64,000 bases of DNA from Rhizobium sp. NLR16a (GCF_017948245.1 NZ_CP072865.1:583501-647500), one strand, 5' to 3'; counted from the stretch's first letter, positions 28,060-37,331 are shown. Numbers and translations are program-made. Notes: a model not told the origin generated them from the letters alone.

Positions 28060-29367
28060 GTGAGCAAAGTTATTAGTGAATCCAAACGCTCCCTCAATCG
28101 CCATGTGGCGGTTGTCGGCGCGCTCTCCATTGCGTTGGTTTGCGGCATTGGCGGTTGGGCGGCGACGACGGAACTTTCCAGCGCCGTCATCGGCGAAGGC
28201 GTCGTTGTCGTCGACGGCGACGTCAAGAAGATCCAGCATCTGACGGGCGGCATCGTCTCGGAACTTCTGGTCTCCGAAAACGAGCATGTGTCGGCCGGAC
28301 AGGTTTTGATACGGCTTGATGGAACGGCGACAAGAGCACAGCTGTCGATTGTCGAGAGCACGCTTGCTCAGCTTTATGCGCGCCGCGCCCGCCTGAAGGC
28401 GGAGCGGATTGGCGCCGAGTCGTTCGAAGTCGAAGAAAACCTCAGCGATCTGACATCCAGCACCGCGGCGCAGCAGCTGCTCGACGGCGAGCGAAAGTTG
28501 TTCGACAGCCGCAGATCGGCGCTGACCGGAATGAAGAGCCAGCTGGCGTCGCGCAAGGATCAACTGGGCGAGCAGATCAAGGGCTTGGTCGTTCAGATTA
28601 ACGCCACAAGCGATTCCCTCGGCTTAATCGAACAGGAGCTCGAAGCCGTCGATGTTCTCTACAAGAAGGGTCTGGTCACGCTTCAGCGTTTGAATACGCT
28701 CAAGCGCGCCCGCGCCGATCTCCAGGGTAACAGCGGTCAGGAAATCGCTGCAAAGGCAGAGGCCGAGGGCAAGGCGATCGAAATCGACCGACAGTCGATT
28801 CAGCTGGATGAGGATCGCCGTTCGGAGATCGCAAAGGACCTGACCGATGTCGAAGCGCAGATCGCCGAAAATGAGGAGCGCCGCGGCACTGCGCTCGATC
28901 AACTCCGCCGTCTCGACATCACCGCGCCGCTCAGCGGCCGCGTTCACGAATTGTCGGTGCACACCGTCAATGGCGTTATCGAAGCCGGTCAGACGCTGGG
29001 GCTCGTCGTTCCCGAAAATGACGATCTTACCGTCCAGGCGAAGGTCGCCACCCGCGATATCGACCAGGTCCATGTCGGCCAATCCGTCGATGTGCGTTTC
29101 AGCGCTTTTGATCAGCGCACGACGCCCGATGTGCAGGCGGTGATCACCTCAATTGCGCCTGATATCGTCAAGGATGAGCGGACGGGGATCAGCTACTATC
29201 CACTGCGCGTCAAGCCGGAGGCTCAAAGTATCGCGAAGCTGAAATCGATAAAGCTCTATCCCGGCATGCCGGCCGAAGTCTTTATCAAGATCGGCGACCG
29301 GACCGTCATCTCTTATCTCACAAAACCTCTGACCGATCAGATGCAGCACGTATTTCGTGAGGAGTGA
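28060..29367 (+). CDS. Type I secretion membrane-fusion adaptor (HlyD/PrtE family)
   Basis: 435 residues from GTG 28060, with GGAAGGA upstream. The membrane anchor is at about 15-38, then a lipoyl half motif (GGIVSELLVSENEHVSAGQ), a long coiled-coil hairpin at about 95-280, the second lipoyl half (APLSGRVHELSV) and a beta-barrel. This is the usual HlyD layout and length. It bridges the ABC exporter to the TolC channel, and is cotranscribed with the ATPase gene. Confidence 0.9.
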   Translation: MSKVISESKRSLNRHVAVVGALSIALVCGIGGWAATTELSSAVIGEGVVVVDGDVKKIQHLTGGIVSELLVSENEHVSAGQVLIRLDGTATRAQLSIVESTLAQLYARRARLKAERIGAESFEVEENLSDLTSSTAAQQLLDGERKLFDSRRSALTGMKSQLASRKDQLGEQIKGLVVQINATSDSLGLIEQELEAVDVLYKKGLVTLQRLNTLKRARADLQGNSGQEIAAKAEAEGKAIEIDRQSIQLDEDRRSEIAKDLTDVEAQIAENEERRGTALDQLRRLDITAPLSGRVHELSVHTVNGVIEAGQTLGLVVPENDDLTVQAKVATRDIDQVHVGQSVDVRFSAFDQRTTPDVQAVITSIAPDIVKDERTGISYYPLRVKPEAQSIAKLKSIKLYPGMPAEVFIKIGDRTVISYLTKPLTDQMQHVFREE

Positions 29368-29578
29368 TTGGCGCTCCTCGGCGTCGTTGCGGCATGTCGA
29401 GGCAGCTGCTATCCCGGTTGAATGCGAGGCTGATTTGCGCACTGAAGCGGACGTGACAATCTGTCCTTCATGATATTGTCTCAAGCCTGCTGCAAGGTCG
29501 GCTCCAAGGGCCTGCCAGCCGTTCCACAAGGTTCTCCTGCCGGGCGACGTATAGCTCTCGCCGAGATATGGTTCTGTC

Positions 29579-30274
29579 ATGATATGTTTGCGGCTTTGGC
29601 GAGCGGCGCCGACCGAGAGGCGACTGGCATCGGTTCTGGTTCTGCTTTTAGCGTGCCTCGTAATGGTTTTGATGACTGGAAAGAGTGATGCCGAGAACCT
29701 TCCGCCGCTGAAAATTGTGGCTTTCGGAACATCGCTGACAGCGCGCGGGGGATGGCAGCCCGGCCTCCAGACAAGGCTTTCTGCCTGCCTGCAGAGATCC
29801 GTGAGAGTGGAGAGCGTCGCAAAGAGCGGCGAGACGTCGACATGGGCTTTGACCCAGCTGGATCGGGTCGTTGCCGAGCAGCCGGATATTATTCTGATCG
29901 AGCTCTACGCCAATGACGCGACATTGCATCGGTTCGTGTCCCTGGCACAAAGCCGAAGGAATATTGCCGACATTCTCGATCAGCTTCGTCAACGCCTGCC
30001 GCGGGCGCGGATCATCCTCATGGCGATGAATCCATTTTCGGGACTGCGGGGGCTAATCCGTCCTTTTGCCGGTAGCTATATCTCGGCTCATCAGGCGGAA
30101 GCACGGAAACGCGGCCTGGAGTTTATCGACTATCGGCCCGATTGGGAGCGTCTGACCCCTGACGATCTGGCCGCTGCAATTCCTGACGGCGCCCATCCGA
30201 GGCCCGAAGTCGCATCTAAGATCATCGTTCCCCAACTCGCCCGGCACATAGCCGGCCGCGATTGCAGAGAATGA
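29579..30274 (+). CDS. Exported SGNH/GDSL hydrolase
   Basis: 231 residues. A hydrophobic signal or anchor is at about 15-33. Block I reads FGTSLTARGG, with the nucleophile Ser in GTSL instead of GDSL. Block III appears as ELYANDAT, and the DGAHPRPE motif near the C-terminus carries the catalytic Asp and His. It resembles TesA-like arylesterases. Standing beside acyltransferase and polysaccharide genes, it may remove acyl groups from the glycan; that is inference. Confidence 0.78.
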   Translation: MICLRLWRAAPTERRLASVLVLLLACLVMVLMTGKSDAENLPPLKIVAFGTSLTARGGWQPGLQTRLSACLQRSVRVESVAKSGETSTWALTQLDRVVAEQPDIILIELYANDATLHRFVSLAQSRRNIADILDQLRQRLPRARIILMAMNPFSGLRGLIRPFAGSYISAHQAEARKRGLEFIDYRPDWERLTPDDLAAAIPDGAHPRPEVASKIIVPQLARHIAGRDCRE

Positions 30275-30314
30275 ATTTCCTCTGTCTCGAGGGCGTCTGC
30301 GCCCGTTGGCGGTT

Positions 30315-30791
30315 TCAACCTGCCGCGAGATAACCCTTTAAATACTTGACCAGCGACGTCCGGCCGGCATCGGAAACATCTTCATGAGAGGGGCTGTCCA
30401 GGTCCTGCAGGAGATAGTCCTTGAGTTCGTCATCGCTTTGGGCGACATAGATGCCCGGCCGGCCGACAAGCTGACTGACCGTGGCAAGCTGGTGATCGTT
30501 TCGATGCTCACCAAGAGCCGCCTTCCGTGGAACAAGAATGATCGGTTTGCCGAAACGCTTCGCCGTGAGGACCGTGCCGATTCCCGCGTGAGAGACGATG
30601 ACAGTCGCATCGCGAAAGACCTTATCGAAGTCCGCAGGCTCGATATTCTTGATCCATTTCATGTTCTGTGGAGTATAGGTGCCCTTGCCAATCTGAGCCA
30701 GCACCGGTCTGGTCAGATCCTTGGCGAAGGTATCGACGGCCTTGACGAGGCGATCAAACGGCAGCTGCGTTCCGACGGTGACAAGGATCAA
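30315..30791 (-). CDS. Glycosyltransferase catalytic subunit, PssE/Alg13-like
   Basis: 158 residues. It opens ILVTVGTQLPFDRLV and contains SHAGIGTVLTAKRFGKPIIL and HRNDHQ, the Alg13-type UDP-sugar binding half of a split GT-B glycosyltransferase. The start is TTG 30791, whose TTGA overlaps the TGA of the partner gene by 4 nt; an in-frame ATG at 30842 would run far into the partner. In R. leguminosarum, PssD and PssE together act as the glucuronosyl transferase on Glc-PP-polyprenol. This pair probably performs a similar early transfer. Confidence 0.85.
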   Translation of the reverse strand: MILVTVGTQLPFDRLVKAVDTFAKDLTRPVLAQIGKGTYTPQNMKWIKNIEPADFDKVFRDATVIVSHAGIGTVLTAKRFGKPIILVPRKAALGEHRNDHQLATVSQLVGRPGIYVAQSDDELKDYLLQDLDSPSHEDVSDAGRTSLVKYLKGYLAAG

Positions 30792-31249
30792 AGGACAGCT
30801 CCTGCGTAATGGGGGCCATCCGGCCGCGAGAGATGTTGCCATTGCGTGAGCCAGAGCGTTGCAATATGGCCGGCCAATTTTCCCGATAAGGAGAGTTTCT
30901 CGACATTGGCGACACTATCGATCCAGATCGTTCGCTTGCCCATGAGCCTGCCGGCCAACAGGCAGAACAGGCCTGGAGCTGCTCCCGTCGACAGGATGAC
31001 ATCGGGCTTCAGCTTGAAGACAATGTAGAACGCGCTGAAAAAACACTTGATTGACATAACGATCGAGTCCCGGCTGCAATCGGGCAAAACCAAGCCATTG
31101 CTGATATCGTACTTTTTTAAGAGACCGGGAATCGTGGTGGCGAAAAATACCTCGCTACCCTCGAAGGCAGCGCGCATAGCCATCATCTGTTCCCAGTGAC
31201 CACCTCCGGACGAAGCGGCGAGAATTTTCCGTTTTTTTCCGTCAGTCAT
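30788..31249 (-). CDS. Glycosyltransferase membrane subunit, PssD/Alg14-like
   Basis: 153 residues. The N-terminus ILAASSGGGHWEQMMAMR is the Alg14/PssD signature, and KPDVILSTGAAPGLF and RTIWIDSVANVEKLS follow. The family recruits its Alg13-like partner to the membrane and binds the polyprenol acceptor. Here the partner is the overlapping downstream gene. With ugd in the same region, UDP-GlcA is the likely donor. A run of seven A near the start codes for Lys-Lys-Arg-Lys. Confidence 0.86.
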   Translation of the reverse strand: MTDGKKRKILAASSGGGHWEQMMAMRAAFEGSEVFFATTIPGLLKKYDISNGLVLPDCSRDSIVMSIKCFFSAFYIVFKLKPDVILSTGAAPGLFCLLAGRLMGKRTIWIDSVANVEKLSLSGKLAGHIATLWLTQWQHLSRPDGPHYAGAVL

Positions 31250-31370
31250 ATTAGGTCCATCCTCGCACTATCTTATGGTTCGCGCTGCTATGGTGTCTCA
31301 GCATATTTAGAGCCCGCTGAGAATTGTTCACATTTTGCGAGCCATGCGTTGGAGAGTGTGATTTCCTATT

Positions 31371-31405
31371 GCAATGCATCATTTTTGAATGCAATGCAAT
31401 GCAAG
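31371..31405. repeat. Short GCAAT-type repeats in a divergent promoter region
   Basis: GCAATGCATC and, ten bases on, GCAATGCAATGCAAG form a cluster of five-base units between the divergent PssD-like and OafA-like genes. It could be a regulator site. The sequence alone does not show which. Confidence 0.3.
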
Positions 31406-31473
31406 CGGCTCGGCCGGCATTGACTTCACGAGTGGCAGTGTATCGTCTTGTATCACCTCGAAAGGACAATCGG

Positions 31474-33570
31474 ATGCACAACAATCCCGTACGCGCTTAC
31501 CGTCCCGATATAGATGGTCTTCGTTCGGTTGCCGTCATTTCCGTTGTGCTATTTCATGCAGGTCTGAGGTCATTTTCGGGCGGATTCGTTGGTGTCGATA
31601 TTTTCTTCGTCATCTCCGGGTATCTCATTACAGGACATATTTATGGCGACATTCTAAAATCGGAATTCAAATTCACAAGATTCTATGCGCGGCGGGCACG
31701 GCGCATATTGCCGGCGCTGTTTTTCGTATTGGCCGTTTCGTTTCTGATCGGTTTTCTCCTCCTGTCCCCGGGCGAGTTCAGGAAATTTTCGCATAGTGCC
31801 GTTGCCGCCATGTTAGGCTTTTCTAACGTCTATTATTGGCTTTCCAGCAACTACTTCTCGCCGGCATCCGACCAGCTGCCCATGCTGATGACCTGGAGTC
31901 TCGGCGTGGAGGAACAGTTTTATATGGTCTTTCCCTGGATCATTTTGTTCCTGAACCGCTACTTTAAACAGGCTATTCTTCCCGCGATCGCAACGCTTGT
32001 CGTACTCTCCTTCATATTTTCCGTTGCAGCGTTGAAGATCAATCCCGCTTTCACCTTTTACCTGCTTCCGACGCGCGCATGGGAACTGGGGATTGGCGGC
32101 ATTCTCGCTGTTATGGAGACAAAGGGTTTGCGTCTCGACCGGGGGGGCAGCGCAGTCGTCAATGCCATTGCATTGATCGGCGCGATATTGGTTGTCCTAC
32201 CGATCTGCGTCTACAACGATTCCACGCCTTTTCCCGGAGCTGCGGCGCTTTTGCCGGTTCTCGGGTCGGCGCTGCTGATTGCGACCCCAAGCTCGATCGT
32301 GGCTTTTGCGCTCGGTTCGCGGCCGTTCGTTTTTATCGGGCTTGTCTCATATTCCTGGTATCTGTGGCATTGGCCTCTTTTGAGCTTCGCCAGCGTCGCA
32401 TCCGTCTGGCCATTGCCGCAATCGACGGCTTTGCTCATCGTTGGAACCTCATTTATTCTGGCGGTTCTGACGTATTATCTCGTGGAGAAACCGTTTCGGC
32501 GCCCGGGTCTTTCCAATGGCCGCACACTTTGGCGCTACGCCGCGGCCTTGGCGGTTTTCGCGTTTCCTTTCGCGCTGACCGCACTACTGGCCGGCGTTCC
32601 ACAGAGATTTGGTTCACAGGTTGCCAGGATTGAACAGATCGCAGGCGGGCGTGAAGCGTGCCTCGTATCTTATGGTGCAACCTCCCCAGCTCTCGGCAGC
32701 AACTGCCAACCTGCAGGCAATACCGAGCCTGCGATAGCTTTGATCGGCGACAGCCATGCGGCTGCCCTTGCGCCCGGATTGCGAGCCATCGCGCAGGAGC
32801 GGGGTTACCAGCTTTACGTCTTTACAAAAACATCCTGCCCGCCGCTGACAAGCGCCACGCGCTATATGCCCAACCATCCGCTCCATGCTGCAGAATGCTC
32901 GGCTTATAATGCCAAAGTATTGGGTTTGCTGCGCGAAAACGACGCGATCAAGAAAGTTATCTTGGCCGGGTACTGGTCTGCTCCGATGCGTGAAGCAGAG
33001 ACCGGTTCGCGCTATATCAGCCCAGGAGCCAATGGCGCAGAGCAGGCCGAAAACCAAAATGGGCCGACCCTGGAGTCGGCACTTGCATCGCAGATCGCTC
33101 AATTGCGGGCCATGAACAAGGATGTCGTCCTTCTGCAAGACGTTCCACTGTTCAACTTTAATCCTGTCCGCGCCGTGCTCCAGCGTGCCATACCCTTCAG
33201 AGCTGCGTTTGGAGGATGGCTCGACGGCGATCGTAATCTGACACCATATGATGCTCCGATGAAAGCTGTCGCGAATTTCGACGATCCGGTCAGGGATATC
33301 ATCACGCGTGTCGCGGAGAAATCACCGCCTGGCGTGATCCTGGTCGATCCTTTCAGCGCGCTTTGCCCGCGAGCTCGGTGCAGTTTTTCCACCGCCGACG
33401 GCGCCCCGTTGTTCATAGACAACCAGCATCTATCGACGGTCGGCTCGGAAGTTGCCGCCAGGGCGGTCCTTCCGGCAGATGACGAGGAGAAAATGAGGAC
33501 GACGTCTTTTTCCGACAAACAGTCTCGGGTGACTGGTATTGTGAGGCATATTGACATGCCGGTGCGCTGA
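31474..33570 (+). CDS. OafA-type acyltransferase with SGNH C-terminal domain
   Basis: 698 residues. The N-terminal acyltransferase-3 domain has about ten membrane spans. It opens YRPDIDGLRSVAVISVVLFH (catalytic-type His in the first span), with FFVISGYLITGHIY and WSLGVEEQFYMVFPW. The C-terminal periplasmic SGNH domain starts near residue 420 with LIGDSHAAAL and ends with DNQHLSTVG. ATG 31474 follows AAAGGA. Role: O-acetylation or acylation of polysaccharide. Residues 223-225 are encoded by a run of seven G (32141-32147). Confidence 0.88.
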   Translation: MHNNPVRAYRPDIDGLRSVAVISVVLFHAGLRSFSGGFVGVDIFFVISGYLITGHIYGDILKSEFKFTRFYARRARRILPALFFVLAVSFLIGFLLLSPGEFRKFSHSAVAAMLGFSNVYYWLSSNYFSPASDQLPMLMTWSLGVEEQFYMVFPWIILFLNRYFKQAILPAIATLVVLSFIFSVAALKINPAFTFYLLPTRAWELGIGGILAVMETKGLRLDRGGSAVVNAIALIGAILVVLPICVYNDSTPFPGAAALLPVLGSALLIATPSSIVAFALGSRPFVFIGLVSYSWYLWHWPLLSFASVASVWPLPQSTALLIVGTSFILAVLTYYLVEKPFRRPGLSNGRTLWRYAAALAVFAFPFALTALLAGVPQRFGSQVARIEQIAGGREACLVSYGATSPALGSNCQPAGNTEPAIALIGDSHAAALAPGLRAIAQERGYQLYVFTKTSCPPLTSATRYMPNHPLHAAECSAYNAKVLGLLRENDAIKKVILAGYWSAPMREAETGSRYISPGANGAEQAENQNGPTLESALASQIAQLRAMNKDVVLLQDVPLFNFNPVRAVLQRAIPFRAAFGGWLDGDRNLTPYDAPMKAVANFDDPVRDIITRVAEKSPPGVILVDPFSALCPRARCSFSTADGAPLFIDNQHLSTVGSEVAARAVLPADDEEKMRTTSFSDKQSRVTGIVRHIDMPVR

Positions 33571-33730
33571 GTTCGCCTCAGCTCCTGTGTGAACAGTGGT
33601 GACTTTCACCTCTTCACATCCCGCAACGAATGCGCCCGAGCGCCGGTGCAATCAATGCGCTGTCATCCGCGGCCTCGACGCCATGGGATCGACCAGTTGA
33701 AAGATTGGCGGCTTCCAGTGTTCCGGATGA

Positions 33731-33817
33731 CGTGCGTCGTTTGGGACGCACGACTAAAGCGCGTCGCTTTCAATCCACGCATCGTGCTTTCCCAAAGATC
33801 GATTCCAACTTTCGGGC
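33731..33817. repeat. Rhizobial intergenic repeat, copy 1
   Basis: It begins with a perfect 8-bp hairpin (CGTGCGTC / GACGCACG, 6-nt loop) and continues with ATCCACGCATCGTGCTTTCC and AAAGATCGATT. A second copy with the same order of parts is at 54054-54144. The rest of 33571-33824 holds no gene. Confidence 0.6.
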
Positions 33818-33824
33818 AAAGGCG

Positions 33825-34844
33825 CTACGCCGCAACAACCTTAGCTCTGAGGCTGATGGATTTGAGGTAGCGCCCAACTGGCTTTTCGATGAACATATAA
33901 ATCAGAGCACCGCCACCGGCAGCAATCGCCACATCCATCGGGCGCCAGAACCAAAGATAGCGAAAATTTATGCCTGAAAGTGCGCTCAGATCACTGAACA
34001 GCGTTCGGCTCAAGGTGAAGAACAGCTGCTGAAATATGTAGACCGAAAACGACGCAGCGCCCAAAAATCTCAACCACGGTATGTTAGGTGCCCAGCCAAG
34101 CCTCTCGCTCGTCAACGCCGCGACGACGACCAGCACCGCAAGCCCACTCCATGCTAGCCTGCCCAGCAGGTACGAGCAGGCGAACAAGGTGGCGGCGAGA
34201 ATTATGGATATCAACACGGACCGCAATACCGAAACACTTTGCAGCGTCAAGCCGTATGTTCGCCCTAAAATCGCACCTGCCAAGAACTCAAGGAGAAGAG
34301 AGTTGGTATAGATTTTAAAGGCTGCGCCTTGCAGCGGTGCGATCTGTCCCAATGTCACCAGCGCAACGAGGCACCCCGCCAGTGCCCAAATGCGGAGATT
34401 TTGCCGGATGAGCAGGATAAGAGAGAACACGGCATAGAAATACATCTCGTAGTTCAGGGTCCATCCCTGCAGGATCACAGGCCAAGTCTCTCCGTCCATG
34501 TTCTCGTATGGAATAAAGAGCATAGACAAGATCACCGGAACGATACTGGGTTCATATTGATGAACCGGAATTCCGATCAACACCAAAAGGCCGGCGGAAA
34601 GAATCGCGATCCAATACATTGGAACCACGCGAATAACTCTATCGAGCAGGAAGGCAGACGGGCTTTTGTCTTTCGCGTCAGTTGTGGCGATCATAACGAA
34701 GCCACTGATAACAAAGAACAAGTCAACGCCATATGCCCCGATCCAAAATATCTCGAATCGGTGATACAGCAACACTCCGATGGCTGCCAAAGCACGAAGA
34801 TATTGAAGTGATAAAATCTCTTGTGGTTTCTGTTTGGTGAGCAT
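33825..34844 (-). CDS. Acyltransferase family 3 membrane protein, ExoZ-like
   Basis: 339 residues, about ten membrane spans. It starts with LSLQYLRALAAIGVLLYH and has YGVDLFFVISGFVM and GWTLNYEMYFYAVF, the features of ExoZ/Acyl_transf_3 acetyltransferases without an SGNH tail. Distal gene of the long minus-strand polysaccharide operon; a gap of 138 nt separates it from the Wzy-like gene. It probably adds acetyl groups to the repeat unit at the membrane. Confidence 0.85.
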   Translation of the reverse strand: MLTKQKPQEILSLQYLRALAAIGVLLYHRFEIFWIGAYGVDLFFVISGFVMIATTDAKDKSPSAFLLDRVIRVVPMYWIAILSAGLLVLIGIPVHQYEPSIVPVILSMLFIPYENMDGETWPVILQGWTLNYEMYFYAVFSLILLIRQNLRIWALAGCLVALVTLGQIAPLQGAAFKIYTNSLLLEFLAGAILGRTYGLTLQSVSVLRSVLISIILAATLFACSYLLGRLAWSGLAVLVVVAALTSERLGWAPNIPWLRFLGAASFSVYIFQQLFFTLSRTLFSDLSALSGINFRYLWFWRPMDVAIAAGGGALIYMFIEKPVGRYLKSISLRAKVVAA

Positions 34845-34982
34845 CCCCTTGCCCCTTATTCGCGCGCGACCTCACGCGAAAGCGGGCCGCCGGCACGCCA
34901 GCATTACCCCTTGTCGTGACGGCTGTTGGTTCTTTCCTGTCGAGTGTATTTGGTATGGTTTCTCAAAAAATATTTAAAACTT

Positions 34983-36341
34983 CTATCCACTCTGTGTGTT
35001 CATCGACGAGCCATCGCGCTTCATTCTGCTTAGCGGAAGCGAAACAACCAGGTAAGGCCAGAGAATGACTGGCGCCAGCATCATTCCCGCTTCCATCATT
35101 GAGCCAACCACGATCAGAAGAATGATTGCAACTTCCTTGGAGTGTGTGGCGCGAAGCTCGGTTGAACGCTGGATCGTTACTAGACGGCCGCCCAAACGCT
35201 GAAGAATAAAGGCTGTCCAGGCAATCATGCCCGGAACCCCGATGTTGAGGGCAAGTTCCAAGTAGGTGTTGTGGGTGGAGCGCGCGTCGAAGGTCAGCGA
35301 GACATATTGCTCCATAATTTCCGGCTGACGGAAAACGGCAAAACCGTAACCAAAAAGAGGGCGGTCGTACACCAGCGGCATCAACTGTTCCCAGATGTTG
35401 GTCCGTCCGGAAAAGGTAAGGTCTTTTCCAAATGCGTCCGCAATCATTTGTGCAACGCCAAGATAGGCGAAGGATGCCGCCACCCCCAATATAATGCAGA
35501 AGAAGAAAACAATGAAGGAGCGCGCCAGGGAGTTTCCCACGGTTTGCATCATACGTGAGCCGGCCAATGTGGCCACGCCGATCGCCACCATAACAACCGC
35601 AGTCGAAGATTTGGAAACAACGATGAGTAGGAGAGTACACAGCAACGCCGCCCAGCGTAGAAGTTGGCTATAGCGTAATGGTCCTCTTGGTATTCCCAGC
35701 GACAGCATGGTTATGAAACTGACGGCACAAAACTGACCAAGACCGTTCTTGTGGTAGAATAGACCCTTAACCATGCCGGCATAGGATCCTCCCATCACAG
35801 CATATCTTGGCAAGGCCACGGTATACAGGATGTTGGCAAACGCCGCGAACATACCAAAGGTCGCCAGAAGCCGGAAGGTTTCAACGCTGCCGTATCGATG
35901 CCGGTAAAGCAACGGCGCTACTGTCAGTACGGCGACGGCGGCAATGCCGCGCACGGATGCGCTAAAACTGATGGAAAGCCCAAGGGAAATGATTGACAGT
36001 ATAATAACGACGAAAACCAGAACCGGTATCCTACGAAAATAGGAAAGGAAACGGTTTGGTTCCAATACGAAGTAAAGGCCGATCAACGGAATGAGGCTAT
36101 ACAGCATCAGTTTCTGCGCAAACGGATCAACAGATGCATCTTCATTGAAGTTTGAGGGATAGCCGTACCACATCCCGGTTGTTCGCAAGAGTGTTAGGTA
36201 GAACATTCCGGTGAGAAGGACGCGGACAAGCGTTTCCTTTCTGATGCCGCGACGTGGCCGCGGCCGGACGACTGGCCGCAGGATGATTTCCTGGTCCGGA
36301 AGATAAGAATGGCCGAGACTCATCCGAGGGTACTCCTGCAA
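34983..36341 (-). CDS. Wzy/ExoQ-like polysaccharide polymerase
   Basis: 452 residues, with about eleven membrane spans. The periplasmic loop near 320-375 carries SGRTNIWEQLMPLVYDRPLFGYGF and DARSTHNTYLELALNIGVPG, the O-antigen polymerase pattern of ExoQ-like proteins. ATG 36341 and ATG 36323 are both possible. It starts 6 nt after the GT2 gene. Inside an operon with Wzx, it is the better candidate for polymerase of this repeat unit than the protein at 15866. Confidence 0.85.
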   Translation of the reverse strand: MQEYPRMSLGHSYLPDQEIILRPVVRPRPRRGIRKETLVRVLLTGMFYLTLLRTTGMWYGYPSNFNEDASVDPFAQKLMLYSLIPLIGLYFVLEPNRFLSYFRRIPVLVFVVIILSIISLGLSISFSASVRGIAAVAVLTVAPLLYRHRYGSVETFRLLATFGMFAAFANILYTVALPRYAVMGGSYAGMVKGLFYHKNGLGQFCAVSFITMLSLGIPRGPLRYSQLLRWAALLCTLLLIVVSKSSTAVVMVAIGVATLAGSRMMQTVGNSLARSFIVFFFCIILGVAASFAYLGVAQMIADAFGKDLTFSGRTNIWEQLMPLVYDRPLFGYGFAVFRQPEIMEQYVSLTFDARSTHNTYLELALNIGVPGMIAWTAFILQRLGGRLVTIQRSTELRATHSKEVAIILLIVVGSMMEAGMMLAPVILWPYLVVSLPLSRMKRDGSSMNTQSG

Positions 36342-36347
36342 ACAGTA

Positions 36348-37331
36348 TCAGAAGGCGGCATTGGGCCTGTATTCCTGGTATGCGTGTCCGAGAATCCCGT
36401 TCACCATGCCGGCACCGCGTAGCACATGGGTGAGTGCCCGCATGCCCCAATAGGGTGAAACCAGGATCGCCGGCAGCATGACCAGCCCAAGCATCACTCT
36501 CGTGGCGCCATAGGCCGCGCGATAGAGCCGGCGCTTGAGGTTGCCGTGCAGGACTTCGCTGACGGCGAAAGTGTTGCCGAGCCGGTATTGTCGCTGCAAC
36601 ACCCATTTCCAAGTCATGCGGCTGGCGGGAACAATATCATAGACGAGCGCCTTGTCAGCCCAGAAAACCTGCATGCCACGGCGAATTGCCTGATTGAAGA
36701 AGAGATAGTCAGTGCCCCCGGTGAAGCGCATTTTCTCTTCGAAGCGTAGATTCCATGAGCGGATGAGGCGATAATCGAACATGACATTGTTCGAAGCCGC
36801 ATAGGAAATGCGCTGACCGTCCTTGTTCTTCTTGCGCTCGAAAACCCTTGCCTTGATGAAATATTCCGGCGGATTCTCGGGATAGACCGGCTGGACCGGA
36901 CCGTAGACGCAATCGGCGCGATTATTCTCCCGGGTCTCCAGCATCGCATCGAGCCAGCCGTCGACCGGCCATTCGTCATCGTCGAGAAAGCAGAAGAGGT
37001 CGGTGCCGGCTGGGGCCGAATCGAGCGCGCGATTGCGCGCAAAGGGAATGCCCTGGTTCGGTTCGACGACATAGATTAGATCGTAGGCGCCCGTTTGGCC
37101 AAAGGCCTCGACCGTGGCTCTTGCACTGCCGGCGGCATCGTTGTCGACGATCACCATCGTGAGATGATAGGGGCGAGCCGGGTGCCTGGTCTGGCGTGTC
37201 ATCACATTGAGCAGCTTGGCAATTCCGTCCAGCCGCCGATAAGTCAGCACGCCGACGGCGATGTTCAACGGCGGCGCCCCTGACGGATCAGTTCCGGCGG
37301 ATGAATGCGGAAAGGTGTCCTGCTGGTTCAT
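36348..37331 (-). CDS. Family 2 glycosyltransferase
   Basis: 327 residues. The GT-A fold begins at about 24 (IAVGVLTYRRLDGI), and the acidic donor/metal motif is FLDDDEWPVDGW near 120. A C-terminal hydrophobic stretch near 270-300 suggests membrane contact. Its ATG overlaps the TGA of the upstream GT2 gene by 4 nt. It transfers a sugar to the lipid-linked repeat at the cytoplasmic face. Donor and linkage cannot be told. Confidence 0.85.
   Translation of the reverse strand: MNQQDTFPHSSAGTDPSGAPPLNIAVGVLTYRRLDGIAKLLNVMTRQTRHPARPYHLTMVIVDNDAAGSARATVEAFGQTGAYDLIYVVEPNQGIPFARNRALDSAPAGTDLFCFLDDDEWPVDGWLDAMLETRENNRADCVYGPVQPVYPENPPEYFIKARVFERKKNKDGQRISYAASNNVMFDYRLIRSWNLRFEEKMRFTGGTDYLFFNQAIRRGMQVFWADKALVYDIVPASRMTWKWVLQRQYRLGNTFAVSEVLHGNLKRRLYRAAYGATRVMLGLVMLPAILVSPYWGMRALTHVLRGAGMVNGILGHAYQEYRPNAAF

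Noticed and set aside
26401..28563. 720-residue open frame on the minus strand
   Set aside because: It is antisense to the type I secretion ATPase and adaptor genes, whose motifs are complete on the plus strand. Its own translation is His/Arg/Asp-rich with no domain. It is a shadow of GC-biased codons.
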